From positions 1 through 55,173 of the forward strand of contig VGSF01000022.1 of NCBI GenBank assembly GCA_016875165.1: 55,173 bases of DNA, read 5' to 3'. Position numbers and translations under genes: made by a program. The notes below the pieces were generated by a model, which saw nothing but the letters and a program-made list of their open reading frames with translations, did not search any database and had not been told where the DNA came from. Source of the DNA: Deltaproteobacteria bacterium. GTDB lineage: Bacteria; Desulfobacterota; SM23-61. This document shows, piece after piece, positions 25,212 to 33,382 of this stretch (the first letter of the stretch is position 1; every line of letters starts with the position of its first letter).

Positions 25212-25838
25212 GTGAACTCCTCAATTTTATTTAAGCGGGTTTTTGATATCGTGATATCTGCCTTATCACTTTTATTATTGTCCCCCGTTCTTTTAATCCT
25301 TTATTTATTCATTGTTACAACAATGGGTACGCCGGTCCTTTTCCGCCAGCGACGGCCAGGACTTCATGGCAAACCATTCATTTGCTATAAATTTCGGACC
25401 ATGACCGATTCACGTGATAGTGATGGTAGCCTATTACCTGATTCGGAGAGGTTGACGGGGTTTGGGCGTTTCCTTCGCAAGACCAGCCTTGATGAACTTC
25501 CGGAATTATTTAACGTGCTCAAAGGCGACATGAGCCTGGTAGATCCACGGCCATTATTGATGCAGTATCTGGATCGTTATACTCCGGAGCAGGCCCGCCG
25601 CCATGAGGTAAAACCAGGCATTACGGGCTGGGCGCAGGTCAATGGCCGGAATGCTTTAACATGGGAAGAGAAATTCAAGCTGGATGTCTGGTATGTGAAC
25701 AACCGGTCATTGTGGTTAGATCTCAAGATCATTGCCATGACCATCTGGAAGATCCTCATACGAGAAGGAATTAATCAACCTGGGCAGGCTACAATGGAAG
25801 AATTCAATCCGCAGATTACACAGATTAACACAGATTAG
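25212..25838 (+). CDS. PglC-like phosphoglycosyltransferase reading into a repeat
   Basis: A 208-residue monotopic phosphoglycosyltransferase, probably for a diacetylbacillosamine-type sugar in this context. It has an N-terminal reentrant helix, VLFRQRRPGLHGKPFICYKFRTM, the catalytic DE in TSLDELPELFNVLKGDMSLVDPRP (VG is the usual pair, here VD), and [20 protein letters not shown]. The last ten or so residues (NPQITQINTD) are encoded by the CAGATTACACAGATTAACAC word repeat that borders the GxxExxY element, so the original C-terminus was replaced. GTG start. Fragments of its 3' end occur at 20244, 22263, 50770 and 52461. Confidence 0.87.
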   Translation: MNSSILFKRVFDIVISALSLLLLSPVLLILYLFIVTTMGTPVLFRQRRPGLHGKPFICYKFRTMTDSRDSDGSLLPDSERLTGFGRFLRKTSLDELPELFNVLKGDMSLVDPRPLLMQYLDRYTPEQARRHEVKPGITGWAQVNGRNALTWEEKFKLDVWYVNNRSLWLDLKIIAMTIWKILIREGINQPGQATMEEFNPQITQINTD

Positions 25839-25987
25839 GGCGCAAATTCGATTCATAGAGTAAAAAGGTTAGCTCAGATTAGGATAGATTTAGTCCACAG
25901 ATTACGCAGATGAGCGCAGATTCGATCCACAGATTACGCAGATGAGCGCAGATAGGATCCGCAGATTACGCAGATGAACACAGATGG
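25805..25987. repeat. CAGATTACGCAGATGAGCG word repeat, left border of GxxExxY element
   Basis: Several degenerate copies of ATCCGCAGATTACGCAGATG in tandem. The inverse words (AATCTGCGTAATCTGTGAAA) occur at 26391-26420 beyond the gene. Confidence 0.8.
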
Positions 25988-26393
25988 TTGGGAGGGAGCT
26001 TGCAACAGAGTAAAGACCCGAGGACCCATGCAATTATAGGCGCTGCAATGGAGGTTCATAAGGAACTGGGCAGCGGGTTTTTGGAGGGTGTTTATCAGGA
26101 GGCTTTGGATAGGGAGTTCAGGGATCGAGGGATAGAGTTTAGATCGCAGCCGGTTGTAATCATTAAATATTAAATATAAAGGAGCAGTCCTTAATAAAAG
26201 CTACCAGCCTGACTTTGTTTGTTTTGAAGAAGTCCTCGTCGAAATAAAGGCGCTCTCAAATTTGTCCGGAACAGAAGAATCACAGATCATCAATTATTTG
26301 AAAGCCACTGGCCTGGAAATTGGCTTGCTAATCAATTTTGGCACCAAGACCTTGGAATATAAAAGGTTTTTGTACACAAAACAATCTCGATAA
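25988..26393 (+). pseudogene. GxxExxY (PDDEXK_3) protein with 7-base tandem duplication
   Basis: It aligns along its length with the intact gene at 35266. After ATTAAATA at about 26168 it has an extra TTAAATA, which creates a frameshift and stop at 26171-26173. The rest (LNKSYQPDFVCFEE, VEIKALSNLSG, GLEIGLLINFGTKTLEYK) continues in the shifted frame. Confidence 0.85.
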
Positions 26394-26428
26394 TCTGCGT
26401 AATCTGTGAAATCTGTGGAGGGTGTTTT

Positions 26429-26833
26429 ATGGATCGGTTTGAAAATTGGGAATACCCAGAGATAGAGGAAGGTAAGCTCACAAAATATAATTGGGTTGTC
26501 CAGCATAAAGATAAATTAAAATTGGGTTATAAAACGGATATAGGCGCTTTTACTTATATTATTGCTAAACAAGGTGTTGTAATTGAAGATTATGTCCAAA
26601 TCGGTTCCCATTGTTCGATTTACTCAATCTCAACAATTGACCATAAAGAAGGAGTAGTTGTCCTTCGGGAGAACTGCAGAGTAGGCAGCCATAGCATGGT
26701 AATGCCGGGCGTTACCATTGGTAAGAATTCAATCATCGGAGCCTTCAGTTTCGTTAACAAAAATATCCCTGCCAATGTTATCGCAGCCGGTGTTCCCGCC
26801 AAGGTTGTTAAGAAAATCACCCACACCTCCTGA
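26429..26833 (+). CDS. Hexapeptide-repeat sugar acyltransferase
   Basis: A 134-residue left-handed beta-helix transferase (WbbJ/MaaT group). Hexapeptide turns run from about residue 35 (IGAFTYIIAKQGVVIEDYV) through VQIGSHCSIYSIST to MVMPGVTIGKNSIIGAFSFV, with the usual end VIAAGVPAKVV. The TGA stop is formed by the first three bases of palindrome P8. The product probably acylates an amino or hydroxyl group of the nearby deoxyamino sugar. A frameshifted relative lies at 15930. Confidence 0.85.
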   Translation: MDRFENWEYPEIEEGKLTKYNWVVQHKDKLKLGYKTDIGAFTYIIAKQGVVIEDYVQIGSHCSIYSISTIDHKEGVVVLRENCRVGSHSMVMPGVTIGKNSIIGAFSFVNKNIPANVIAAGVPAKVVKKITHTS

Positions 26834-26849
26834 CTTAATTTTTGAGTCA
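26831..26849. repeat. TGACTNA palindrome P8 (T.G pair) supplying a stop codon
   Basis: TGACTTAATTTTTGAGTCA. Its first three bases are the stop of the acyltransferase, and it ends 20 bases before aminotransferase copy B. Confidence 0.85.
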
Positions 26850-26869
26850 GAACATTTGGCTACAAATAT

Positions 26870-28105
26870 ATGAAGCGTATCTATCTCTCTCTCCCGCATC
26901 TTGATGGGCGGGAACGTGAACTTTTAATACAGGCTTACGAGTCGAACTGGATTACCACCCTTGGGCCGCAGGTCGATGCCTTTGAGCAAGATATTTGTCG
27001 GAAGGTTGGGGTAGGGCACGCGGCGGCTCTAGCGAGCGGTACAGCCGCCCTTCATTTGGCCCTTGTCATGCTGGGAATTAAGAATGGAGAGGAAGTCATT
27101 TGCTCTGATCTGACTTTTGCTGCCACAGCCAATGCCATTTTTTATTGCGGGGCGACGCCGGTCTTTATTGACAGTAACCGCGAAACCTGGAATATGAATC
27201 CTGAATTGCTCGGCGAAGAACTTGAGTCTTGTGCGAAAAAGGGGAAATTACCCAAGGCGGTCTTCGCAGTGGACCTGTATGGCCAATGCGCCGATTACGG
27301 TCCGATTTCTGCGGCGTGCAAAAAATACGAAGTTCCCATCATCGAGGATGCGGCTGAAGCTCTGGGGGCGACCTATAACGGAACATTTGCTGGGAAGTTC
27401 GGTGCAATGGGGGTTTTTTCGTTCAACGGGAATAAAATCATTACCACTTCAGGGGGTGGGATGCTGGTATCAGATAATGAAGACTACATCAAGCGGGCCA
27501 AGTTCCTCTCCACCCAGGCCCGAGATCCTGCTCCCCATTATCAGCATTCTCAAATTGGTTACAACTATCGCTTAAGCAACCTGCTGGCAGCCATCGGGCG
27601 GGGCCAGCTGGAACGTCTTGATGAGAAGATAGCCCGGAGAAGGGCCATCAATGAATTTTATCGTAACGCTTTACAGGAGTTTCCTGGCGTCGAATTCATG
27701 CCTGAAGCCTCTTATGGACGCATGAACTGTTGGCTCACCGTTATTCTGATCACTCCCAAGGAATTTGGTGCAGATCGAGAAGTGATTCGCCTGGCCCTAA
27801 AGAAAGAAAACATTGAATCCCGCCCCATCTGGAAGCCCATGGACATGCAGCCCGTCTTTAATATCGAAGAACGCGAGGCGCAAGGCGCAAGGCGGAAGGG
27901 GAGAGAGGCGAAAGAAGAGCATAAGGGAAAGGACATAGTTAATAGCACCAGCAAAAGGTATGATGCAAGATTGGTTGGAGGAGAGGTAAGCGAAGATTTA
28001 TTTGAACGGGGACTTTGCCTCCCCTCCGGAACCAAGATGACCGAAGATGACCTTCGTCGGGTAGTTGCCACCATAAAGACCTGCCACAAGATCAAACCCA
28101 AATAG
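26870..28105 (+). CDS. DegT/DnrJ aminotransferase, PglE-like (copy B) with insertion
   Basis: A 411-residue homologue of copy A with all PLP-site residues (FSFNGNKIITTSGGGM). It is about 32 residues longer because of a charged segment near residues 330-365 (NIEEREAQGARRKGREAKE and onward) between MQPVF and GGEVSEDLFERG. The first part of that segment comes from the word run GAGGCGCAAGGCGCAAGG. The frame is kept. The 3' third (27605-27757) is almost identical to copy C, the middle to copy A. Confidence 0.88.
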   Translation: MKRIYLSLPHLDGRERELLIQAYESNWITTLGPQVDAFEQDICRKVGVGHAAALASGTAALHLALVMLGIKNGEEVICSDLTFAATANAIFYCGATPVFIDSNRETWNMNPELLGEELESCAKKGKLPKAVFAVDLYGQCADYGPISAACKKYEVPIIEDAAEALGATYNGTFAGKFGAMGVFSFNGNKIITTSGGGMLVSDNEDYIKRAKFLSTQARDPAPHYQHSQIGYNYRLSNLLAAIGRGQLERLDEKIARRRAINEFYRNALQEFPGVEFMPEASYGRMNCWLTVILITPKEFGADREVIRLALKKENIESRPIWKPMDMQPVFNIEEREAQGARRKGREAKEEHKGKDIVNSTSKRYDARLVGGEVSEDLFERGLCLPSGTKMTEDDLRRVVATIKTCHKIKPK

Positions 28106-28117
28106 ACTTGCCCTTCC

Positions 28118-28136
28118 TGACTGAATTTTTCAGTCA
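28118..28136. repeat. TGACTNA palindrome P9 (G:C pair)
   Basis: TGACTGAATTTTTCAGTCA, 13 bases after the stop of copy B. Perfect arms. Confidence 0.85.
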
Positions 28137-28381
28137 ATTTGTTTTTGCCTTTGTTCTATGACAGATGAGACGTATTCCTTTCTTCTTTACGCACCCTTCA
28201 AAAATATCTTGAAGATAATCCAGTAATCGCTTTTCTTTTTCAGAGGAAAAAGATGGATTGTGCACGTTCGAAGGAGAAAGGGAATAAGAAAGGGGCGTTG
28301 TAAATGGACGCCCTCACGTGTAATAATAAGAAAAACGGGCCCCTGTTAGAGATACTCCAGACATTCTTTAAGGAGGGTAAA

Positions 28382-28618
28382 ATGACCGTGGTAGGGGATT
28401 TGAATGAAGGAATCATCATGGAAAGGTTGCGAAACCTTCCGCCGGATAAAAGAAGGGAAGTCTTGGATTTTTTAGAATTTCTGGAATTGCAGGAGAAAGG
28501 GAAAAAATGGATAGAGTTCGACGAATGGGCTATCAACCTCTCCAGAGAAAAAGGTTTTTCGCACTTGAAAGAGGATGATATATCCAGCATCGTCAAAGAT
28601 TTTCGGGGCAACCGGTAG
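28382..28618 (+). CDS. DUF2281-like orphan antitoxin
   Basis: Seventy-eight residues from the ATG at 28382 (AAGGAGGG upstream), with NLPPDKRREVLDFLEFLELQ matching the gene at 24918. The bases overlapping its stop (TAGTGCGGGCATTGG) could be the first codons of a lost VapC toxin. No toxin body follows. Confidence 0.72.
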   Translation: MTVVGDLNEGIIMERLRNLPPDKRREVLDFLEFLELQEKGKKWIEFDEWAINLSREKGFSHLKEDDISSIVKDFRGNR

Positions 28619-28706
28619 TGCGGGCATTGGAAAATTTTTTTAGGCTGGATAATTTTTGCAGGGCTATGTATAATATTTCTGGAGGAGGTTGTAAGAGAGG
28701 CATATT

Positions 28707-28976
28707 ATGAACCTGCAGGAGCTTTTGGCCGATATTCATTCGTTGGAGGAAGATCTGTTGGCTTTTGAACGGAAATTTGGTGTCCGTTCGGAAACCTTCT
28801 TTACCGCATATATTAGCGGCGAAGAACCAGAGAATGAGGGGTGGGTATTGGATTTCGGAGAGTGGGCTAGTGTCTATCGAACATGGCTTGCGCGTCAGGC
28901 GGATTACCGGAATGAAGTGCAACGTTTGCAAAGGAATGAAATCAGTCTGATTGGCCTGATACACGAAGCCACATGA
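28707..28976 (+). CDS. Small partner of a DUF6516 protein
   Basis: An 89-residue acidic, helical protein (LADIHSLEEDLLAFERKFG, VLDFGEWASVYRTWLARQ). It overlaps the next gene by four bases (ATGA). It is the probable antitoxin partner by position. Confidence 0.65.
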   Translation: MNLQELLADIHSLEEDLLAFERKFGVRSETFFTAYISGEEPENEGWVLDFGEWASVYRTWLARQADYRNEVQRLQRNEISLIGLIHEAT

Positions 28977-29428
28977 GTAATCCGCTTCGAACCATAGAGG
29001 ATTATGAGCTGTTCCTTTATACCCTCAAGCAGCAGTTCAAATCGATCAGGCATTCTACACTGATTTTAACCAGACGGGGTGCCTCTCTGGCCCGGGTTTC
29101 AGGAGAACTGCAGTTTGACCATCTTATCAGAATAATCGTGCGAGAAAGAATCTTGTATCATCGCGCGCCGGCCGTGATCGACGAGTACGGGTACGAAGTT
29201 TGGTGCGGCAAAGACAAGCTATTCTGGTACGATGCCCAGCCACATCCCAATGATCCGGCTCTGCAAAAATCATATCCCCACCACAAACATATCCAGCCAA
29301 ATATTAAGAACAATCGGGTACCTGCCCCAGAGAATCGTTTTGACACCCCCAATCTCCCAGGGCTTATCCGCGAAATTGAGAACCTGATCCAGGCGCTAGA
29401 AAAAGAGGCGGAAACAAAACAAGTCTGA
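28973..29428 (+). CDS. DUF6516 (TumE-like) family protein
   Basis: A 151-residue protein with the family pattern: N-terminal helix, a beta-rich centre (RIIVRERI, YGYEVWCGKDKLFWYDAQPH) and the marked histidine motif YPHHKHIQPN near residue 102. A second family member at 32218 shares FPHHKHI. I recall this family being listed as toxin-like; activity cannot be shown from sequence. Confidence 0.72.
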   Translation: MSNPLRTIEDYELFLYTLKQQFKSIRHSTLILTRRGASLARVSGELQFDHLIRIIVRERILYHRAPAVIDEYGYEVWCGKDKLFWYDAQPHPNDPALQKSYPHHKHIQPNIKNNRVPAPENRFDTPNLPGLIREIENLIQALEKEAETKQV

Positions 29429-29456
29429 TCCCCAATTTACCCCACGCATTAATTTA

Positions 29457-29782
29457 ATCACGCCCGAGAAATTTGGCGCAGACCGGGAAGCAATTCGGCT
29501 GGCGCTGGAAAAAGAAAACATCGAATCCCGCCCCATCTGGCCCCCGGCTCGTAGAGCCTACACCTCGGAGAGAAACCGATGCATATGCAACCAGTATTTG
29601 AAATAACGCAAGGAGCAAGGGGGATAGAGCATAGCGATGGCAAAAGATATGTGGTAAGAATGATAGGTGGAGAGGTGAGCGAAGATTTATTTGAGCGGGG
29701 ACTTTGCCTCCCCTCCGGAACCCAGATGACCGAAGAAGACCTTCATCGGGTAGTGAATGTCTTGAGGGGCTGCAAAGGCTAA
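29457..29782 (+). pseudogene. PglE-like aminotransferase, C-terminal fragment with palindrome insertion
   Basis: Starts at TPEKFGADREAIRLALEKEN and ends at the gene's natural stop. A 32-base insertion at 29541-29572 splits PIW from KPMHMQPVF. Downstream it also carries a short version of the copy B insertion (EITQGARGIEHSDGKRY). Confidence 0.85.
29541..29572. repeat. Palindromic insertion Q9 in aminotransferase fragment
   Basis: Contains the hairpin GGCTC-GTA-GAGCC followed by TACACCTCGGAG, the left arm and centre of the SD-type palindrome. Both flanks (CCCCATCTGG and AAACCGATGCAT) are continuous in the other copies. GGAG lies eight bases before an in-frame ATG at 29579. Confidence 0.8.
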
Positions 29783-29786
29783 ATTG

Positions 29787-30075
29787 TTATTTTTTATCCG
29801 ATATCATTGAATCAATATGTTCTGCTCTCGGTCGTAAACCACCCCGGTTTTCATTGCCCGTGGGGCCAATACGCACTTTGATAAGTTTAATTGAAAAGGG
29901 AAGCCACGCCATTGGTTTAAAACCACTGGTTACTAAGGCGATCATGGACAAATATACGGAGGATATTGCCGTTGATGTCAGCCTCATTCAACAAGAACTC
30001 GGTTTTATGCCCCAGTATGATTTAAAAGCCGGTTGGGAAGAAACGATCAGAGAGATGAAGGGAAAAGATAAATAA
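29787..30075 (+). pseudogene. NAD-dependent epimerase, C-terminal fragment
   Basis: From LSDIIESICSALGRKPPRF to the natural end (GWEETIREMKGKDK). The breakpoint is in the same NVSDG..HTLND zone as the fragments at 32620, 41613 and 51890. Confidence 0.82.
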
Positions 30076-30095
30076 ATAGAGACAGCGCCCCTATT
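30075..30095. repeat. GGGACAGCGCCC-type palindrome R1
   Basis: AATAG-AGACAGCGCCC-CTATT right after the epimerase fragment stop. Related to R2 (31673) and R3 (32590). Confidence 0.65.
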
Positions 30096-30351
30096 ATTTC
30101 ACTACCGGGGTGTCCCTGTCTCTGCGCAATTCTTCCAGCGTCGGCGGGGCGCCCTGGGGGCGCGTGGTCAACTCAAGCCCGATATAATCGAGCACCCTGA
30201 TGATTTTTCGGATGCCGATATCGGTGACGGCCCCGTTTTCGATCTGGCTCAACGTGGAGCGCCCGATTCCGCTGGCCTTTGCCAGTGCGGATTGGGTCAA
30301 CTTTTGTCGCCTTCTCGCTTCCCGGATGGCGTTGCCGAGGAGAAAAAACAT
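30094..30351 (-). CDS. HipB-like XRE transcriptional regulator
   Basis: An 85-residue Cro/C1 helix-turn-helix protein: GNAIREARRRQKLTQSALAKASGI, then GRSTLSQIENGAVTDIGIRKI. It resembles HipB-type antitoxins but no HipA or other toxin follows. Two TCATATA-type words lie upstream (30372 and 30413) and may be operators. Confidence 0.78.
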   Translation of the reverse strand: MFFLLGNAIREARRRQKLTQSALAKASGIGRSTLSQIENGAVTDIGIRKIIRVLDYIGLELTTRPQGAPPTLEELRRDRDTPVVK

Positions 30352-30536
30352 TCCTTTTTGACCTCATTGTTTCATATATTAAACTTTTACGCTTTTTAGG
30401 TCAATAATGTCTCATATACAAAATAAAGTCAAGGATTTTGTTGGGGGTCTTGAATTTTACGTTTTGCGGGGGGGGCATCGACTTAATTAAGGACAAAGCC
30501 CCTATTAATTTCTTCCTGCCTCACCCTCATTTTTGC

Positions 30537-30610
30537 CGGTCTGATCGAGTAGGGACTGGCAACAGTATTTTTAAGATGCCGAAATTCAGGACGATGCATG
30601 TCAATATGCC
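30537..30610 (+). pseudogene. Sugar transferase shard
   Basis: About 25 codons (SDRVGTGNSIFKMPKFRTM) equal to the nucleotide-sugar loop of WcaJ/PglC-type transferases. It runs directly into the epimerase copy below. Confidence 0.65.
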
Positions 30611-31527
30611 TGCTTGGCTGTGCTTTCTCGGTTTTAACTCCTTCCGCAGGTATATTTCCGCAAAGCGTAGAAGTTTTGATAGGCGATATTACCGATCCGT
30701 CGGCGGTGCAATCCGCCATGCAGGGCGTGGATGCAGTCGTTCATATGGCGGCACTCCTGCACATTGTCAATCCTCCGCCTGAATTACGCGAAAAATATGA
30801 GCGCGTCAATGTTGGCGGAACGGCTATGGTAGTTGAGGCTGCGATTAAGGCGGGTGTAAGGCGTGTTGTTCTGTTCAGCACGATTGCGGTGTATGGGGCT
30901 TCAGATGGTCGCGTACTCAATGAGGCGTCGCCGACTCATCCTGACACTTTTTACGCCCAGACGAAACTTGCTGCCGAAAAAATTGTGTTGAATGCCAAGA
31001 GGACAGATGGTCAATTGATTGGCACCGTGTTGCGCCTGGGTGCTGTCTATGGCTCCCGCATTAAAGGAAACTACGAACGGCTGACACATGCCCTGGCGCT
31101 TCATCGCTTTATCCCTATCGGAAGTGGTCTCAATCGGCGGACACTGGTTTATGATAAGGATGTTGGCCGTGCGGCTGTGTTGGCCTTGGAGCATCCGGGT
31201 GCTGCCGGGCAAATCTTCAATGTCTCCGACGGTGAATTTCACACCTTGAATGATATCATTTTAGCCATCTGCCAAGCCCTTGGAAGGAAACCTCCGAGCT
31301 TATCATTACCGGTTGGCCCGGTGAGATTGGCAGCGGGTGTCGTTGAAGATATTGTGCGGTTAGTTGGTCGCAAACCGAATCTGCGAGCCAGGATCGATAA
31401 ATATACCGAAGACGTGGCAGTAGACAGCCACCGCTTTCAGAATGAACTTGGATTTGTCCCTCAATATAATTTGTCGGCGGGTTGGCGAGAAACAGTCCAG
31501 GAAATGCGAAGGTCGGGTGAGTTGTGA
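30598..31527 (+). pseudogene. NAD-dependent epimerase lacking its N-terminus (chimeric start)
   Basis: From about residue 20 of this frame (AGIFPQSVEVLIGDITDPSAV) to the end it is a normal epimerase, with YxxxK in FYAQTKLAAEK. The NAD-binding GATGAVG segment is replaced by sequence from the sugar transferase shard, so it should not bind cofactor. A 111-base block (31213-31323) is identical by eye to 51890-52000 in another fragment. Confidence 0.82.
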
Positions 31528-31558
31528 ACTGTTGAAAGCTCATAGAATACAAGGAGAG

Positions 31559-31729
31559 ATGATCGTACTGGGATCTAAAAGATTGATCAAGTCCATAAGG
31601 CTTCGTAACTTACTATCTTTTGGGGATAATGCCGAGGATATCCATCTGGAGTCTCTTAACGTTGAAAAAACCGGACAGCGCCCCTACCTGTCCATTTCTG
31701 GTTGCAGGGTGATTGAATTTCCACTATAA
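31559..31729 (+). pseudogene. AAA/SMC-like ATPase, N-terminal fragment
   Basis: Reads MIVLGSKRLIKSIRLRNLLS and SFGDNAEDIHLESLNV, the usual start of AAA_21-type ATPases, with AAGGAG upstream. It breaks before the Walker A glycines, at palindrome R2. Confidence 0.65.
31673..31693. repeat. GGGACAGCGCCC-type palindrome R2
   Basis: GGACAG-CGCCCCTAC-CTGTCC, exactly at the break of the ATPase fragment. Confidence 0.6.
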
Positions 31730-31936
31730 TATACCTGTAAATCCCTGTCAGAAGAGGGAGGGTTTACAAAATAGAGGGATACTTCCCTATTTTTCAGTGG
31801 TCGGAGAGCAGAAGACAGATATCAGGACTCAGGTAGATGGTAAAGAGGAGATGCCTGACTGGGTGGGCGATCTTCCTTCCGGCAGGCGAGTCCGGCATGA
31901 AATAAAAGATGCCGAGGCATAAGGAGGTGAATGGTT

Positions 31937-32227
31937 ATGGCACGGGTTATTATTCAGGCACAAACTCCTGGTAACTTGAAAAAATTAATTAAATTGGCAG
32001 TCGAAAATCAGTCAAGAGTCATAAGTTTTGGAATTGCCAAAACAAAGAGGAAATTAGGAGAATTGGAAAAAGAGAGTAGAATGGATAGCAAGGATTTTTA
32101 TGAGGAATTCCAGAAAGGGAAACTGGGCGACGATTTGAAATATATCCGGTGGGCCGGCGAGTATGAGACACTGGCGCTATTGCAAAAGGATTATAATGAT
32201 CTGCAGGATCTCGAATTGTGCTCATAA
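31937..32227 (+). CDS. Small partner of DUF6516 protein
   Basis: About 96 residues. AAGGAGGTGA at 31921-31930 favours the ATG at 31937 over 31931. The C-terminal part (DDLKYIRWAGEYETLALLQKDY) resembles antitoxins preceding DUF6516 genes. It overlaps the next gene by ten bases. Confidence 0.68.
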   Translation: MARVIIQAQTPGNLKKLIKLAVENQSRVISFGIAKTKRKLGELEKESRMDSKDFYEEFQKGKLGDDLKYIRWAGEYETLALLQKDYNDLQDLELCS

Positions 32228-32595
32228 CGGAATATTTTCAGCAAATTGAATCGCAGATCGCGGACTGCGTTCATATCCTTGAGACCAGCCTCCTCAAGGA
32301 TAAGCGTTCGCTGCACATTGGCATCATTGAGGGTGGGCTTATCTTTACAGATGAATCCGTGCTCCATTTCATAGAGTTTGTAAACGTTAAAGAGACCGCC
32401 GAAGTGTATAAATATTCGTATCATTATCAAGATCGGAATGGGAACTTGATTTTCAGATATGATATGGCGCCTCATCACCGGGAAGTTGAGACTTTTCCTC
32501 ATCATAAGCACATTCATTCAAATAAGGTCATGGAGGCATCCGCTCCCGCCCTTGCGCAAGTATTAGACGAGATAGATGACCTAATAGGTGGATAA
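32218..32595 (+). CDS. DUF6516 (TumE-like) family protein
   Basis: A 125-residue protein with GTG start. It has the DUF6516 layout of N-terminal helix, a beta-sheet (YKYSYHYQDRNGNLIFRYD) and the FPHHKHIHSNKV motif. Its TAA stop (32593-32595) lies inside the left arm of palindrome R3. Confidence 0.72.
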   Translation: MLITEYFQQIESQIADCVHILETSLLKDKRSLHIGIIEGGLIFTDESVLHFIEFVNVKETAEVYKYSYHYQDRNGNLIFRYDMAPHHREVETFPHHKHIHSNKVMEASAPALAQVLDEIDDLIGG

Positions 32596-32619
32596 ATAGG
32601 GACAGCGCCCTATTTATCC
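32590..32619. repeat. GGGACAGCGCCC-type palindrome R3
   Basis: Twelve-base perfect arms (GGATAAATAGGG and its complement) around the loop ACAGCG. It lies between the DUF6516 stop and an epimerase fragment. Confidence 0.85.
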
Positions 32620-32963
32620 ATGTCTCTGATGGTGAAATTCGCACCTTGAATAAAATCATTTCCGCCTGTGCATTGCACGCAGACAGGTCAACCATCTGTC
32701 AAGCCCTTGGCAGGAACCCCCCCTGTTTGTCATTACCGATTGGCCCGGTGAGATTTGCAGTCCGCCCGAGGCGGATTGAAGATATGGCACGGTTGGATGG
32801 TCGTCAACCATCAATTATGCGTGCTACGATCGATAAATATACGGAAGATGTGGCAGTGGACAACCGGCGCATTCAAAAGGAGCTTGGATTTAGGCCAAAG
32901 TATGATTTGGCGGCAGGATGGAGTGAAACCGTTCAGGAAATGCAAAGGATGGGTGAGTTGTAA
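32620..32963 (+). pseudogene. NAD-dependent epimerase, C-terminal fragment with two hairpin insertions
   Basis: Starts VSDGEIRTLNKII and ends at the natural stop. A palindrome-bearing insert (GTGCATTGCAC inside CCTGT...ACAGG, around 32666-32690) adds about eight codons before ICQALGR. TCCGCCCGAGGCGGA (32760-32774) replaces the bases encoding GI-V in the other copies. Both keep the frame. Confidence 0.8.
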
Positions 32964-33001
32964 AGCCTGAAGGGATTATATTTTGAGGTTATGATCCTTG
33001 T

Positions 33002-33020
33002 TGACTTAATTTTTAAGTCA
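33002..33020. repeat. TGACTNA palindrome P10 (T:A pair)
   Basis: TGACTTAATTTTTAAGTCA, 38 bases after the epimerase fragment stop. Perfect. Confidence 0.85.
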
Positions 33021-33075
33021 ACTTCTTCTGCGCCTCCCTGTATAGGCCAAACAGACGAGATAGACCATACCCCAC

Positions 33076-33094
33076 TGACTTACTTTTTAAGTCA
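33076..33094. repeat. TGACTNA palindrome P11 (T:A pair)
   Basis: TGACTTACTTTTTAAGTCA, the commonest version. Confidence 0.85.
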
Positions 33095-33382
33095 GATTCT
33101 CTTCCCCCAACCCAATCGATAAAATCAACCCTATCATGAAATAGATTTATCCCGCTTGCCCTGTAACTGAAGTGTACAGAATGATATACATTTCTCTTTC
33201 TTACCTCCCTGGAACCAAACAAAACAGATAGGGAACGGGTTAATGTTTTATGGTCAACAAATGAGGTCGATTAGACAAAGCTGTTTAATGCTGCATCACT
33301 TTCGTATTGTTTTATGAAGCCTCAAAGAGCAGAAGGATTGTACGATATCTTGCAGAACTTGGTAATTTAGGTATAATTTTCA

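Larger units (their letters stand above)
32964..33382. other. Gene-free region duplicated at 52208-52430
   Basis: Shares TTATATTTTGAGGTTATG, CCCAATAGATAAAATCAACC and TTATCCCGCTTGCCCTGTAA words with the region after the epimerase fragment at 51890, including the palindrome position. Holds P10 and P11. No gene seen. Confidence 0.6.

Noticed and set aside
24547..25224. Minus-strand 225-codon frame
   Set aside because: It has a serine/leucine-rich composition and is antisense to the DUF2281-like antitoxin gene and to repeat remnants; no family features.
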